Shown piece after piece: positions 36,423 through 44,410 of a stretch of 64,000 nucleotides of DNA. The stretch comes from Schlesneria paludicola DSM 18645 (GTDB lineage Bacteria > Planctomycetota > Planctomycetia > Planctomycetales > Planctomycetaceae). The notes under the pieces are model-generated. The model was not told the DNA's origin. It made no database searches and saw only the letters and a program-made list of their open reading frames with translations. Position numbers and translations under genes: made by a program. Location: contig NZ_JH636434.1 of assembly GCF_000255655.1 (NCBI RefSeq), positions 2,543,303 through 2,607,302 of the forward strand, written 5' to 3'. How positions within the stretch are numbered: position 1 is the stretch's first letter; the number at the start of each line of letters is the position of its first letter.

Positions 36423-37936
36423 CGCGTGACCCAGCAACATTCGCCAGTCGATCAAAAGTGTTCTTGTTATTGTGTTCGTCACTGGCTGTAACTTCGTCGG
36501 GAATGGTCGGCTCAGCTTGGGCGGACGAAGATTTTCCCGAACCTGTACCTGCGGTGAAGACGTATGAACTGACGGTCTCGGCCGCGAAGGAACCGAACCC
36601 CGCACTGAAACACCGATTCGTCGTTCCACTCACTGAACGACACGCCGGAAACGCGGCGGTGTTTTACAACCGTGCGATCATGGACTTTCTGGAAAGCGGC
36701 CGGAAAGAGACCGAGATGCAAGCCTGGTTCGAACTTCCGTTGGACAAGCTTCCACTTGATGAAGTGAGACTGTTTGTGAACCAAAGGCAGGGACTCTTTG
36801 GTGACATCAAGACTGCGACGACGTGCGACGCGTGCGATTGGGGAATCCGATTCCAGGAGATGCGAGGCAAAGAGGTCGTCGATTTTCGCTTGATTGAATT
36901 TCAGTACGCACGGTCGCTGGCCCGGTTACTACGAACGAAGGCCCGACTCGAAATTGCCGAAAAGCGACTCGACGACGCAATCACGACAGTCGGACAGATC
37001 TATCAATTGTCGAACGACTTAGCGAAAGCCCCAAACATTATTGTCAATCTCGTTGGAATCGCGGTCAGTTCGGTCGCGGGTGAAACCGTCATTGATTTGC
37101 TGGCGATGGAAAATTTGCCCAACTTGTATTGGGCGTTCCGCGCACTTCCCGATCCGCTCGTGAACATTCAAGCGGCCGCGCATTTGGAATCGACGATGGC
37201 CGTTCGCGTCTTCCCGTTCCTGCAAGATGCGGAAACGGCGCAACGTTCTGTCGACGAATGGAAACAATTGCTGACCGAGGCGTTTGTCCAGTTGGGCGAG
37301 TGGACCGATCATCCTCAATCGAACTCGGTAGAGAGCCAAGCCCTCTTCACCGCGATGTTGCTGAAGAACTATCCGATTGCCAAGCGCGAATTGATTTCCG
37401 CAGGCTATGACGCCCAGCGAATCGAACAGATGCCAGTTGGGCAGGTGATTGCGATCTATGCACGGGACTGCTATGCCCATGTCAGCAGCGAAACCTCGAA
37501 ATGGCTGCTGGTCCCATTTGCTCAAGGATACGAGCGGCAAAAACAAGCTTCCCAGGAACTGATCGCACAAGGCTATTTTGGCAAGCCTGCAAGCTCGTTG
37601 CCCACGCACGACCCCTTGATGATCAATACGGAACTAAGTTATGCGTCGGCCCAAGTGCTACAGGCTTCCAATCGCCAGCGAGTCTTGATTGCGGGCCTGA
37701 CGGCGGTCGAGGCCATTCGGATGCACGCCGCGGCGAATTCCGGCAAGCCGCCCGCCTCACTTGAACAGATCACAGTCGTTCCCGTCCCCACCAACCCGTC
37801 CACGGGAAAACGACCGCTCTACCGAGTCGTCAATCAGCGAGCGGACCTGCTGATCCCACCCACCGACGCGGGTCAAGAATATTCCGGCCGACGCTTTCTG
37901 GTCACAATTCGCCCTTCTTCTAAGGAAATGAAATGA
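36419..37936 (+). CDS. Exported protein of the sigma operon, function unknown
   Basis: 505 residues with a signal peptide (SKVFLLLCSSLAVTSSGMVGSAWADE). The rest is mostly helical with no motif I can name; one Cys pair (CDACDWG) lies near residue 140. The N-terminal part WNRAIMDFLESGRK-like region and repeated helical pairs around residues 190-330 recall scaffold-type proteins. Its C-terminal part (GKPPASLEQITVVPVPTNPSTGKRPLYRV) resembles a segment seen in many planctomycete secreted proteins. It is the third gene of the operon; start and stop are both ATGA overlaps, so its level must follow that of its neighbours. Its role probably concerns the envelope and the sigma factor signal. Confidence 0.8.
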   Translation: MTRDPATFASRSKVFLLLCSSLAVTSSGMVGSAWADEDFPEPVPAVKTYELTVSAAKEPNPALKHRFVVPLTERHAGNAAVFYNRAIMDFLESGRKETEMQAWFELPLDKLPLDEVRLFVNQRQGLFGDIKTATTCDACDWGIRFQEMRGKEVVDFRLIEFQYARSLARLLRTKARLEIAEKRLDDAITTVGQIYQLSNDLAKAPNIIVNLVGIAVSSVAGETVIDLLAMENLPNLYWAFRALPDPLVNIQAAAHLESTMAVRVFPFLQDAETAQRSVDEWKQLLTEAFVQLGEWTDHPQSNSVESQALFTAMLLKNYPIAKRELISAGYDAQRIEQMPVGQVIAIYARDCYAHVSSETSKWLLVPFAQGYERQKQASQELIAQGYFGKPASSLPTHDPLMINTELSYASAQVLQASNRQRVLIAGLTAVEAIRMHAAANSGKPPASLEQITVVPVPTNPSTGKRPLYRVVNQRADLLIPPTDAGQEYSGRRFLVTIRPSSKEMK

Positions 37937-39465
37937 TTCGCACATTGTCCCTCGCGGGAATCGTGACTTGTGTGATCACATCGTCGGCGATCGCTCAACA
38001 GTCGTTGCCGACCGCCGTTCAAGCATGGGTCAACGAGGAAACGGTGCTCGTCGCACGGATCGACCTGACTCGACCTGACCTGGCGACAATCAGCAAGTTC
38101 ATGATCGAAGTTCCCGATCCCACAGGTCATTTTGGCCAAACGTCGGCGCGGTTTGGAAGGACATTGCAAGACCTCGCCGCGCTCAAAGTTCGTGAAGCGT
38201 TTTTCTTGCTGTCGACCGAGAGTCTGCCCTATTTACGTCCGACACTGATCGTTCCAACGGACGGGCCGGACGCAGAGCGGGCCGCAATTGTCGATTCGCT
38301 GAAAGCTCAATGGCAGGACGAAGTCACAATCGCGTCCCATGGAGTCATCGTTCACGAATCAGGTTTCGTGGCTCAGGGGCCGCATAAGATGTCGAGCAAT
38401 CGACCAGAATTTGCGATGGCCCTCGCATCCGTCAAGGATTCTCAGATCCAGATCGCCTTCGGACTGGGAAAAGACGTACGGCGGGTTCTGCAAGAATTTC
38501 TTCCTCGATTGCCAAACGAGTTCGGTGGATCGCCGCTTGGCACCGTCACTGAAGGCTGGAACTGGCTGGCCCTGGGCGTCACTCCATCGTCCAGGCCCTC
38601 CGTCAAAATGATCGTCCAAGCCAAAGATGTCACGTCGGCCGAAGCTCTTCAACAACTCGTTGCTGCAGGGCTGAAATTGGCACTGGATTCCCCGCAGACG
38701 AAAGCGTTTATCGGAAGCGGAACGGGATTGCTTTCGCTCCTTACGCCGTCGAGAGAAACCGATCAGCTTGTGCTTTCGTTGACCGACGCGAATCACGGTG
38801 CCAGTCGGCTGATGAATGAAATCGCCACGCCGTTGCTGAATCTGATGGAAACAAATAACCGCAGGTTTCAGACCAAGAATCATCTCAAACGAATCGGTCT
38901 GGCGATGCACAACTACCACGATCTGCACAATGCATTTCCCGCAGCCGCGGTCGTAAGTAATGATGGCAAGAAACTGCTCAGTTGGCGCGTTCTCATTCTG
39001 CCATTCCTCGATCAGAAGGAATTGTTCGACGAGTTTCATCTCGATGAATCCTGGGACAGCGAACACAATCGCAAGTTGATTAAGCGGATGCCGGACGTGT
39101 TCGTGTCATCCAATATCACGCGAGATCAACGAGCGAGTGGCAAGACGACGTTTCTCGTTCCAATCGCGGATAAGACACTCTTTGCAACTTCAGAAGGGAA
39201 CGCAATTAAACAAATCACCGATGGAACGTCAAACACGATTATGGTCGTCGACTCGAATTCCGACACGGCTGTTGCGTGGACCAGGCCTGATGATCTTGTC
39301 ATCGATTTTAAACAGCCGCTGAAAGAATTGTCCGGCCAGGCCGATGGACGTATCTGGGCATTGTTCTGCGACGGATCAGTCCGCGCGATTTCCGACAAAC
39401 TTGACGCGGAAACCATGAGACGACTTTTTCAGATCAACGACGGCGAAGCCATGGGTGAATTCTGA
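37933..39465 (+). CDS. Exported DUF1559 protein without pseudopilin anchor
   Basis: 510 residues. A signal peptide (MIRTLSLAGIVTCVITSSAIAQQ) replaces the type IV-pilin-like leader of the other DUF1559 proteins. Residues 20-310 form an additional domain (VNEETVLVARIDLTRPDL...). From about residue 325 the DUF1559 signature appears (TKNHLKRIGLAMHNYHDLHNAFPAAA), followed by the GTSNTIMVVDSNSDTAVAW and ADGRIWALFCDGSVRAIS strands. It is the last gene of the sigma-factor operon; its ATG overlaps the previous stop, and AAGGA lies in front of it. A decayed relative of its last 85 residues lies at 51.0-51.3 kb. Role: secreted, otherwise unknown. Confidence 0.9.
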   Translation: MIRTLSLAGIVTCVITSSAIAQQSLPTAVQAWVNEETVLVARIDLTRPDLATISKFMIEVPDPTGHFGQTSARFGRTLQDLAALKVREAFFLLSTESLPYLRPTLIVPTDGPDAERAAIVDSLKAQWQDEVTIASHGVIVHESGFVAQGPHKMSSNRPEFAMALASVKDSQIQIAFGLGKDVRRVLQEFLPRLPNEFGGSPLGTVTEGWNWLALGVTPSSRPSVKMIVQAKDVTSAEALQQLVAAGLKLALDSPQTKAFIGSGTGLLSLLTPSRETDQLVLSLTDANHGASRLMNEIATPLLNLMETNNRRFQTKNHLKRIGLAMHNYHDLHNAFPAAAVVSNDGKKLLSWRVLILPFLDQKELFDEFHLDESWDSEHNRKLIKRMPDVFVSSNITRDQRASGKTTFLVPIADKTLFATSEGNAIKQITDGTSNTIMVVDSNSDTAVAWTRPDDLVIDFKQPLKELSGQADGRIWALFCDGSVRAISDKLDAETMRRLFQINDGEAMGEF

Positions 39466-39765
39466 TCGCGCTGCATTGTTCGTTGCAAGGGTCGCAATCA
39501 GGCTCGCGCATTTCGAAAGGGCCCATGAAATGCCTGCACGGGATCAGCAAGGCTATGGATTCCCGAAAGCGAATCCCAGACCTCGGGATCCATCACGACA
39601 AACGCGAGTCGGGGCCGGATCACACAAAGGGATGGGCCCACATCGCGACGTCAGCCGGCATGCCGCGGTTCGGTAAAAGTGCTGTTCAGACAATGCAAAA
39701 CAGCGTCCGGCCTCGCAGTGATCGGTCCGACCGATTTGCGACGATCGAATTAGGGCAGGTCACCG

Positions 39766-39808
39766 AAGATACCTGGCGTCAGAATCAGATTTTGACGCCA
39801 GGTATCTT
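39766..39808 (+). terminator. Perfect hairpin downstream of the sigma operon
   Basis: AAGATACCTGGCGTCA (39766-39781) and TGACGCCAGGTATCTT (39793-39808) are perfect 16-base arms around an 11-base loop, followed by TT. It lies 300 bases after the last stop, in a 390-bp gap with no credible gene. It may be the operon terminator or a mobile palindrome. Confidence 0.6.
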
Positions 39809-39855
39809 TTGCCTATGTAAATACGAAGTGCCTGCCCACTGACTCCAATAGTCGG

Positions 39856-40044
39856 CTAAGGCGGTTCACATTCCGGCGCTCCAATCGACGAATCCCGTTC
39901 CCGTGAATGATCCGCGGACTTCGGCCTTTTCTCTGCCGAACCGAGCCCCAATCCAAGCAAACAAAAACTGCACTCGGGTGGAGTCTTGTTCGCCGGAATT
40001 ACGTTGCCACAAACGGCACATCGCACATCAGTCCCATCAGTCAT
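39856..40044 (-). CDS. Small zinc-ribbon protein resembling the N-terminus of planctomycete Ser/Thr kinases
   Basis: About 62 residues from the ATG at 40044. Two Cys pairs (CAVC and CSFC, 14 residues between) form a zinc ribbon, and the sequence CSFCLLGLGLG directly after is what normally precedes the kinase domain of planctomycete serine/threonine kinases. Here the protein ends soon after, in a charged tail. A sigma factor of the group normally found beside such kinases lies 370 bp away in the divergent direction. So it may be a kinase remnant or a genuine stand-alone adaptor that still contacts the sigma factor or a distant kinase. The frame also opens upstream to 40095. Confidence 0.62.
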   Translation of the reverse strand: MTDGTDVRCAVCGNVIPANKTPPECSFCLLGLGLGSAEKRPKSADHSRERDSSIGAPECEPP

Positions 40045-40413
40045 TTTATTCGTCGTTGCTTTCGCTACGTGCGTCCTGGTCGCTACCGCTGGCACTGCCG
40101 AAAGATCTCGCTGGCCGTTTGGAGCTTTCCGAGCATGAATCCAGTTGCGTCAGGAATTTTGACGCGCTAGACTCCAGTTCAATCAACACGCTTTCGTCGC
40201 AAAGACAACAGTTTTTTTTGAGAAATTTTGTTAAATCATCGGTTCGGAAATCGAGGCGAGCACGATCATCAGACTTCCCCCGTGATGGCAATCGGGGCAA
40301 ACTCTGTTCCCCTGCAAACGTCATGGCGAGGGTGAAGGCTCATCAGGGCGAGGCCCCAAATTTTCAACAGGCTCTTGAGGATCGTCAGCAGATTCCAATG
40401 AATTGGCGGGAAC
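40045..40413. other. Intergenic region with divergent promoters
   Basis: A 369-bp gap between the zinc-ribbon gene (minus) and the second sigma-factor gene (plus). The AT-rich stretch 40190-40245 (with a TTTTTTTGAGAAATTTTG run) is the likeliest promoter area. No repeat or short gene is seen. Confidence 0.45.
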
Positions 40414-41169
40414 GTGGCAGAACAGTTTTTGGCTGATGATGATCGGGTCAATCGCAGCCGGTTTCAAACAACGCGTTGGAGCGTCGTTCTGCGCATCAAG
40501 GATTCCAATGTCCGTGAGGCCGAAGATGTCTGGAATGAAATCGCTCGCATCTATTGGTTTCCGCTGTATGCCTTTTGCCGACGCAAGGGGACCAACGATC
40601 ACGACGCCCAGGACATGACGCAAGCCTTCTTCGTCCATCTGCTGAATGGCAATCGATTCGAATCGATTTCGCCTGAAAAAGGACGTTTCCGCTCGTATTT
40701 ATTGCGGACGTTCGAGAATTTCATGGCGAACCACCATCGAAATGCGAATCGACTGATTCGGGGAGGTGGTAAAACGATTATCTCTCTGGAGCAGATGGAC
40801 GCCGACGCTCGTTTCGCTCAGGCACAAGCTTGCGACCACTCGCTTGATCAAGCGTTCGATCGCGAGTGGGCAGTCGCATTGCTCGATCGTGTCAAACAAC
40901 GCTTGTCCGAACACTACGAGAGAAGAAACCAATCTGAATTGTTCGCAGCAATTCGGCCTCATTTGATCCCACGCGCGAACGAGTCTTCGTATGCAGAACT
41001 CGGCCGCCAACTGCAACTCTCACCTGCCGCCGTCGGAATGGCGATCACCAGAATGCGATCAAGATACCGAAACATTCTGCTGGAAGAGGTCTCTGCGACA
41101 ATCGAGAAACCGGAAGACTTGGAAGACGAATTGCGGACCTTGATGTCCCTCTTCAGCGATAAAAAGTAG
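40414..41169 (+). CDS. ECF-type RNA polymerase sigma factor of the planctomycete kinase-linked group
   Basis: 251 residues, longer than simple ECF factors. The N-terminal TTRWSVVLRIKDSNVREAEDVWNEIARIYW and the region-2 segment FCRRKGTNDHDAQDMTQAFFVHLL are typical of the planctomycete group that is normally encoded next to a large Ser/Thr kinase. Region 4 reads YAELGRQLQLSPAAVGMAITRMRSRYRNIL. The C-terminal tail (EKPEDLEDELRTLMSLF) is also shared by the group. Here no kinase is encoded; only a small zinc-ribbon protein lies across the divergent gap. It starts at GTG (40414). Confidence 0.88.
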   Translation: MAEQFLADDDRVNRSRFQTTRWSVVLRIKDSNVREAEDVWNEIARIYWFPLYAFCRRKGTNDHDAQDMTQAFFVHLLNGNRFESISPEKGRFRSYLLRTFENFMANHHRNANRLIRGGGKTIISLEQMDADARFAQAQACDHSLDQAFDREWAVALLDRVKQRLSEHYERRNQSELFAAIRPHLIPRANESSYAELGRQLQLSPAAVGMAITRMRSRYRNILLEEVSATIEKPEDLEDELRTLMSLFSDKK

Positions 41170-41239
41170 CACAAAGAACGCGACGGGGTCAGAGAAATGG
41201 CGCCTTGTCCGGACGGCGTTTTGACCGGAACGGGTTCGG

Positions 41240-43159
41240 CTATCGAATGCCCGTCGGCGTGACGTGTGAGTGCCCCAATGTCTGCAAATTCGCCGTCGCC
41301 TGACCGGCGCTCGGCTTCTGGAGGAGTTTTGGCAACTCGACGGACTTAAAGAACTGGTAATCAGGCTTTTCGAGCGATCGCAGATGTCCTTCCATGTTTT
41401 CGCCTCGGTTAAGACTAACGTATCCAGGCGAATTCGTACTGTGCCGCTCCCAGACGGACTGACCTTTGTAAACAAATTTCACATTCGAAGTGAACTCTTT
41501 GAACTTATAAGTTCCGATCGTGTTGAAATGAATCTCGGTTTCTTTCGGTCCTGATTGCGATGCAACGAGGTCGATTGTTCCCATCGGCCCCGCCTGGCAG
41601 CCGATCGCCTCCAGACACGTCGTCAGCCCCTTGATCACGTCATCACGTTTTGAAGCATCGGGAATCGCGTCCGCTTGAATTCGAACTGTCGTTCCCGATT
41701 TCAATACGAACAGATCTGGTTGAGTCAGTGCTTTGGTTACGAAATCTTTCGCGGCGGGGTGAGGGATCTTGGCAGGAATCAGAGCCCCCGGCTTTTTGTC
41801 CGTTCCAACAACTGCGAAATAGCTCACTCCATCCACGGCTCGAATCTGCTCGGCCCCGTCGTAGGTCCAAAGCTTCAACTGATTTTCCAGGTCAATCAGA
41901 TACTTATTCCCCGCGAGAACGTATTGTTCGTCGGGGAATTCCGCCCCCTCGATCAGAATCAAACCTGGACACGACACTTGATGCTCGAGCTCGCCGGTTG
42001 CGGTATTCCAGACGATGACCTTATCGAGTGCCACGCATGCCAGGCGTGCGCCCGACGGACTAAACGCCATGGACGGACGTTGAAGCGGGACTGGACAGTC
42101 CTTTTGTCCGACAATTTCTTGTTTTTCAATGTCGAATAGACCGACTTCTTTTCCCGTTGAATAGGCGATCAATTTACGATCGGGACTCACCGCAGGAATG
42201 GCTGTAAAGCTCGATTCAAACTTACAAATGGGCTCGATCTCGGGATATTTCCAGATCACAATTCGTCCGTTGCCACTGCAAGTCGCGAGTTTGTTTGGCC
42301 CCAGAAACCGCGCCCAGACCACATCGCGGCCGCTGGTTGTCTCGCCTTTATAGGGAGTCCAGGCAACCGACTTTGCGATTTTGGTTCCTTTCGGAGTCCA
42401 GATCTCCAGGAGATCATGCTTTCCAAAACCCCATTCCTCTCGGCGCATCACAATTTGCTTGCCGTCATCATGCAGGGCAAGCGGAATCATCTTGCCGGTT
42501 GCGACGGCAGGACTACTCGATTTTCCCGTGGTGAGATCACAGATCGTCACGCGCACCGTTCCCACTTCCTGATGCCGATCGAACAAATAGCCAATGACGG
42601 CATGCTTGGACGTTTCACCGCCACTGATATGAAGGCCCGCCACTTTTTCGAAGAAGTCCAATCGGCCTGGAATCGAGATCGATTTGATGGACGCTTTCGC
42701 AGGAGTCGACTTTGGGACCGGAATCTCGACTTTCCAGCTCTCGGTCGTCAACGCCGGGCCGATTTCTTCGGCGGTGGACAGGTCGACGGCGATTTCGCGA
42801 ATCCCGTCTCCAACGTCTTTGACACTCTTTCCCGTCTTCGATTTGGATTTCGATTTCGACTTAAAGGGGTCGTTCGCCTTGGGCTTGAAAGGGCTGCCCT
42901 CTGCGGCTTCCGACGCGAACTTCGCATCGGCAACGCTGAGCAGGCTTAATTCGATCTCGACCTCTTCACCATCTTCTTTTTCCAGCGTGACGACGTCATC
43001 TTCAAGCTTCACGAACCTGGCTTTGATCTTGTTCTTACCCGATTTATCGGCCCAGGAACGCAGTTCCTCCTTCGCCAGGACAAACGACGGACAAGCCAAT
43101 GCGATAATCAAGATCCCGATCAACCGACCTCGAACATGGGAATTTTGAAGCGATCGCAT
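41240..43159 (-). CDS. Exported SHD1-domain / beta-propeller protein
   Basis: 639 residues. The signal peptide (HVRGRLIGILIIALACPSFVLA) is followed by an SHD1 domain (RSWADKSGKNKIKARFVKLEDDVVTLEKEDGEE in segments; about residues 34-82), a domain known from yeast endocytosis adaptor Sla1 and common in planctomycete secreted proteins. A Lys/Ser repeat (KSKSKSKSKTGKS) forms a linker. Residues 190-480 are WD40-like blades (RIVIWKYPE, LACVALDKVIVWNTATGELEHQV). The C-terminal 150 residues form an additional alpha/beta domain. AAAGGAA precedes the ATG at 43159. It may bind surface ligands; no enzyme motif is seen. Confidence 0.88.
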   Translation of the reverse strand: MRSLQNSHVRGRLIGILIIALACPSFVLAKEELRSWADKSGKNKIKARFVKLEDDVVTLEKEDGEEVEIELSLLSVADAKFASEAAEGSPFKPKANDPFKSKSKSKSKTGKSVKDVGDGIREIAVDLSTAEEIGPALTTESWKVEIPVPKSTPAKASIKSISIPGRLDFFEKVAGLHISGGETSKHAVIGYLFDRHQEVGTVRVTICDLTTGKSSSPAVATGKMIPLALHDDGKQIVMRREEWGFGKHDLLEIWTPKGTKIAKSVAWTPYKGETTSGRDVVWARFLGPNKLATCSGNGRIVIWKYPEIEPICKFESSFTAIPAVSPDRKLIAYSTGKEVGLFDIEKQEIVGQKDCPVPLQRPSMAFSPSGARLACVALDKVIVWNTATGELEHQVSCPGLILIEGAEFPDEQYVLAGNKYLIDLENQLKLWTYDGAEQIRAVDGVSYFAVVGTDKKPGALIPAKIPHPAAKDFVTKALTQPDLFVLKSGTTVRIQADAIPDASKRDDVIKGLTTCLEAIGCQAGPMGTIDLVASQSGPKETEIHFNTIGTYKFKEFTSNVKFVYKGQSVWERHSTNSPGYVSLNRGENMEGHLRSLEKPDYQFFKSVELPKLLQKPSAGQATANLQTLGHSHVTPTGIR

Positions 43160-43499
43160 AGGTTCCTTTCCGTCTCAAGAATCAAATTCAACGAAAGAAG
43201 TGAGGCCCGCGCCGCAGAACTGCGTCGAGACTCGGGCTTTTGATAGGATTAATAACAGATTCAATCAGACTTCGGGTGAACCGCAAGTCTAATCAACTTA
43301 CAGGACGAGATTCAACAATTAGTCTCCATCTGCCTGTTCGGATTACTCGTACTTGAAGCCTGCCTGCAGGACCGCCAGACTGAATTCGAATTCGAACGCA
43401 AAACCCAGGTCGATTGCCTTTTCTGAGCAACTTTTTAGCACGACTGGCGACAACATGGCATCGACCTACTGAGTGTGCTGTTCAAATGAGGACACCAAC
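43160..43499. other. Intergenic region with divergent promoters
   Basis: A 340-bp gap between the SHD1 gene and the plus-strand putative hydrolase. A weak stem (GCCCG, 43205-43209, with CGGGC, 43234-43238) ending in TTTT lies in it but has no gene upstream on its strand. AT-rich around 43240-43320. Confidence 0.4.
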
Positions 43500-44387
43500 A
43501 TGTTGGACCTTCGCAAAAAAGCTCGTGGCCTGTTGGACAAAGTCCCTGGCGAAGTTCGATCGGATGCCCCAGGGGACGAGAAGAAACTGTTCGAAGAATT
43601 GGCAAACGGAAAGACGCATCGCTCGCTCCAGGAGGAATGGGAGAGCACGAAGCACCTCACCGGAGTCCTGCGGACAGTTTGCATTGACTTTGTCGTCTGG
43701 TACTCAGGACAGATGGGAATCAATCTGTATAGTACCATCGATCCCAAAGCTCTTAACTTGAAGGTCGATGGCTTTTTCAACCTTCAGGAAACGTTAAAAA
43801 AAGCGGGTAAGTCTCATGCCTGGGTGCCTGCCACGAGTCAGAAGCTGCCTCAATGCGGCGACATCTTGCGACATACCGCGTGGCACGTCGATGTGGCGGT
43901 GGGAATGGATAAGGGCATTTTGGAGCGGGTCGCCGGGGGGCAAAGCCGGCACATTCGCCCCACAGAGGATGTTACGAAGGAATACGATAACATCATGCGG
44001 GTCCGCGGGAAGAAAGAGTACGAGCCCAAGGATCTGCAAGGCTGGCTGGATATCGAGCTGTTTGCTCAATCACCTCCCGGACCCACCCCGCCCTGGGTCA
44101 TAGGTTGGTGGAAGGTGAAGTGGAGAAACGAATTCTATTACTACTATCTCGCTGCCGACGGATCGGCTCGCTGGACGAGGATGCCGCCTCAACCAGGCCC
44201 TCCACCACCACTCCCTCCCTCAGCCTCTAATCGCGGCAGTTTTATTTTCAATAACCCCAATGGGGTCTCGATCCGCTGGTACGACTCCGAAAGTAAAGAG
44301 GATTTTGAACGTCAGCCCGGCTCAGAGTCGACTGACATGTCTGGCACTTGGAACGGTATCGAGCCGATCGAAGCCACAAAAATTTGA
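43500..44387 (+). CDS. Putative papain-fold (CHAP/NlpC-like) hydrolase with C-terminal Trp/Tyr-rich domain
   Basis: 295 residues, no signal peptide. The stretch TVCIDFVVWYSGQMG (Cys61) and, about 60 residues on, CGDILRHTAWHVDVAVGM (His129) have the order and spacing of a CHAP or NlpC/P60 amidase: catalytic Cys at a helix start, then a G-D turn and the His strand. A following strand (ILERVAGGQSR) could carry the third residue. After a Pro-rich linker comes WWKVKWRNEFYYYYLAADGSARWTRMP, a compact Trp/Tyr module, then another Pro-rich linker and a final domain. This modular layout recalls contact-delivered peptidoglycan hydrolases, but no secretion gene adjoins. The ATG at 43500 has AGGA upstream. 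Function inferred, not shown. Confidence 0.6.
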   Translation: MLDLRKKARGLLDKVPGEVRSDAPGDEKKLFEELANGKTHRSLQEEWESTKHLTGVLRTVCIDFVVWYSGQMGINLYSTIDPKALNLKVDGFFNLQETLKKAGKSHAWVPATSQKLPQCGDILRHTAWHVDVAVGMDKGILERVAGGQSRHIRPTEDVTKEYDNIMRVRGKKEYEPKDLQGWLDIELFAQSPPGPTPPWVIGWWKVKWRNEFYYYYLAADGSARWTRMPPQPGPPPPLPPSASNRGSFIFNNPNGVSIRWYDSESKEDFERQPGSESTDMSGTWNGIEPIEATKI

Positions 44388-44410
44388 AAACCTCGGTGAC
44401 TTCGCCCCGG

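Noticed and set aside
39483..39842. Open frame of 119 codons after the sigma operon
   Set aside because: Basic, low-complexity translation that runs through the perfect hairpin; no ribosome site.
43205..43245. Stem with T-run in the SHD1 upstream gap
   Set aside because: It points away from any gene end and has a long loop; too weak to call a terminator.
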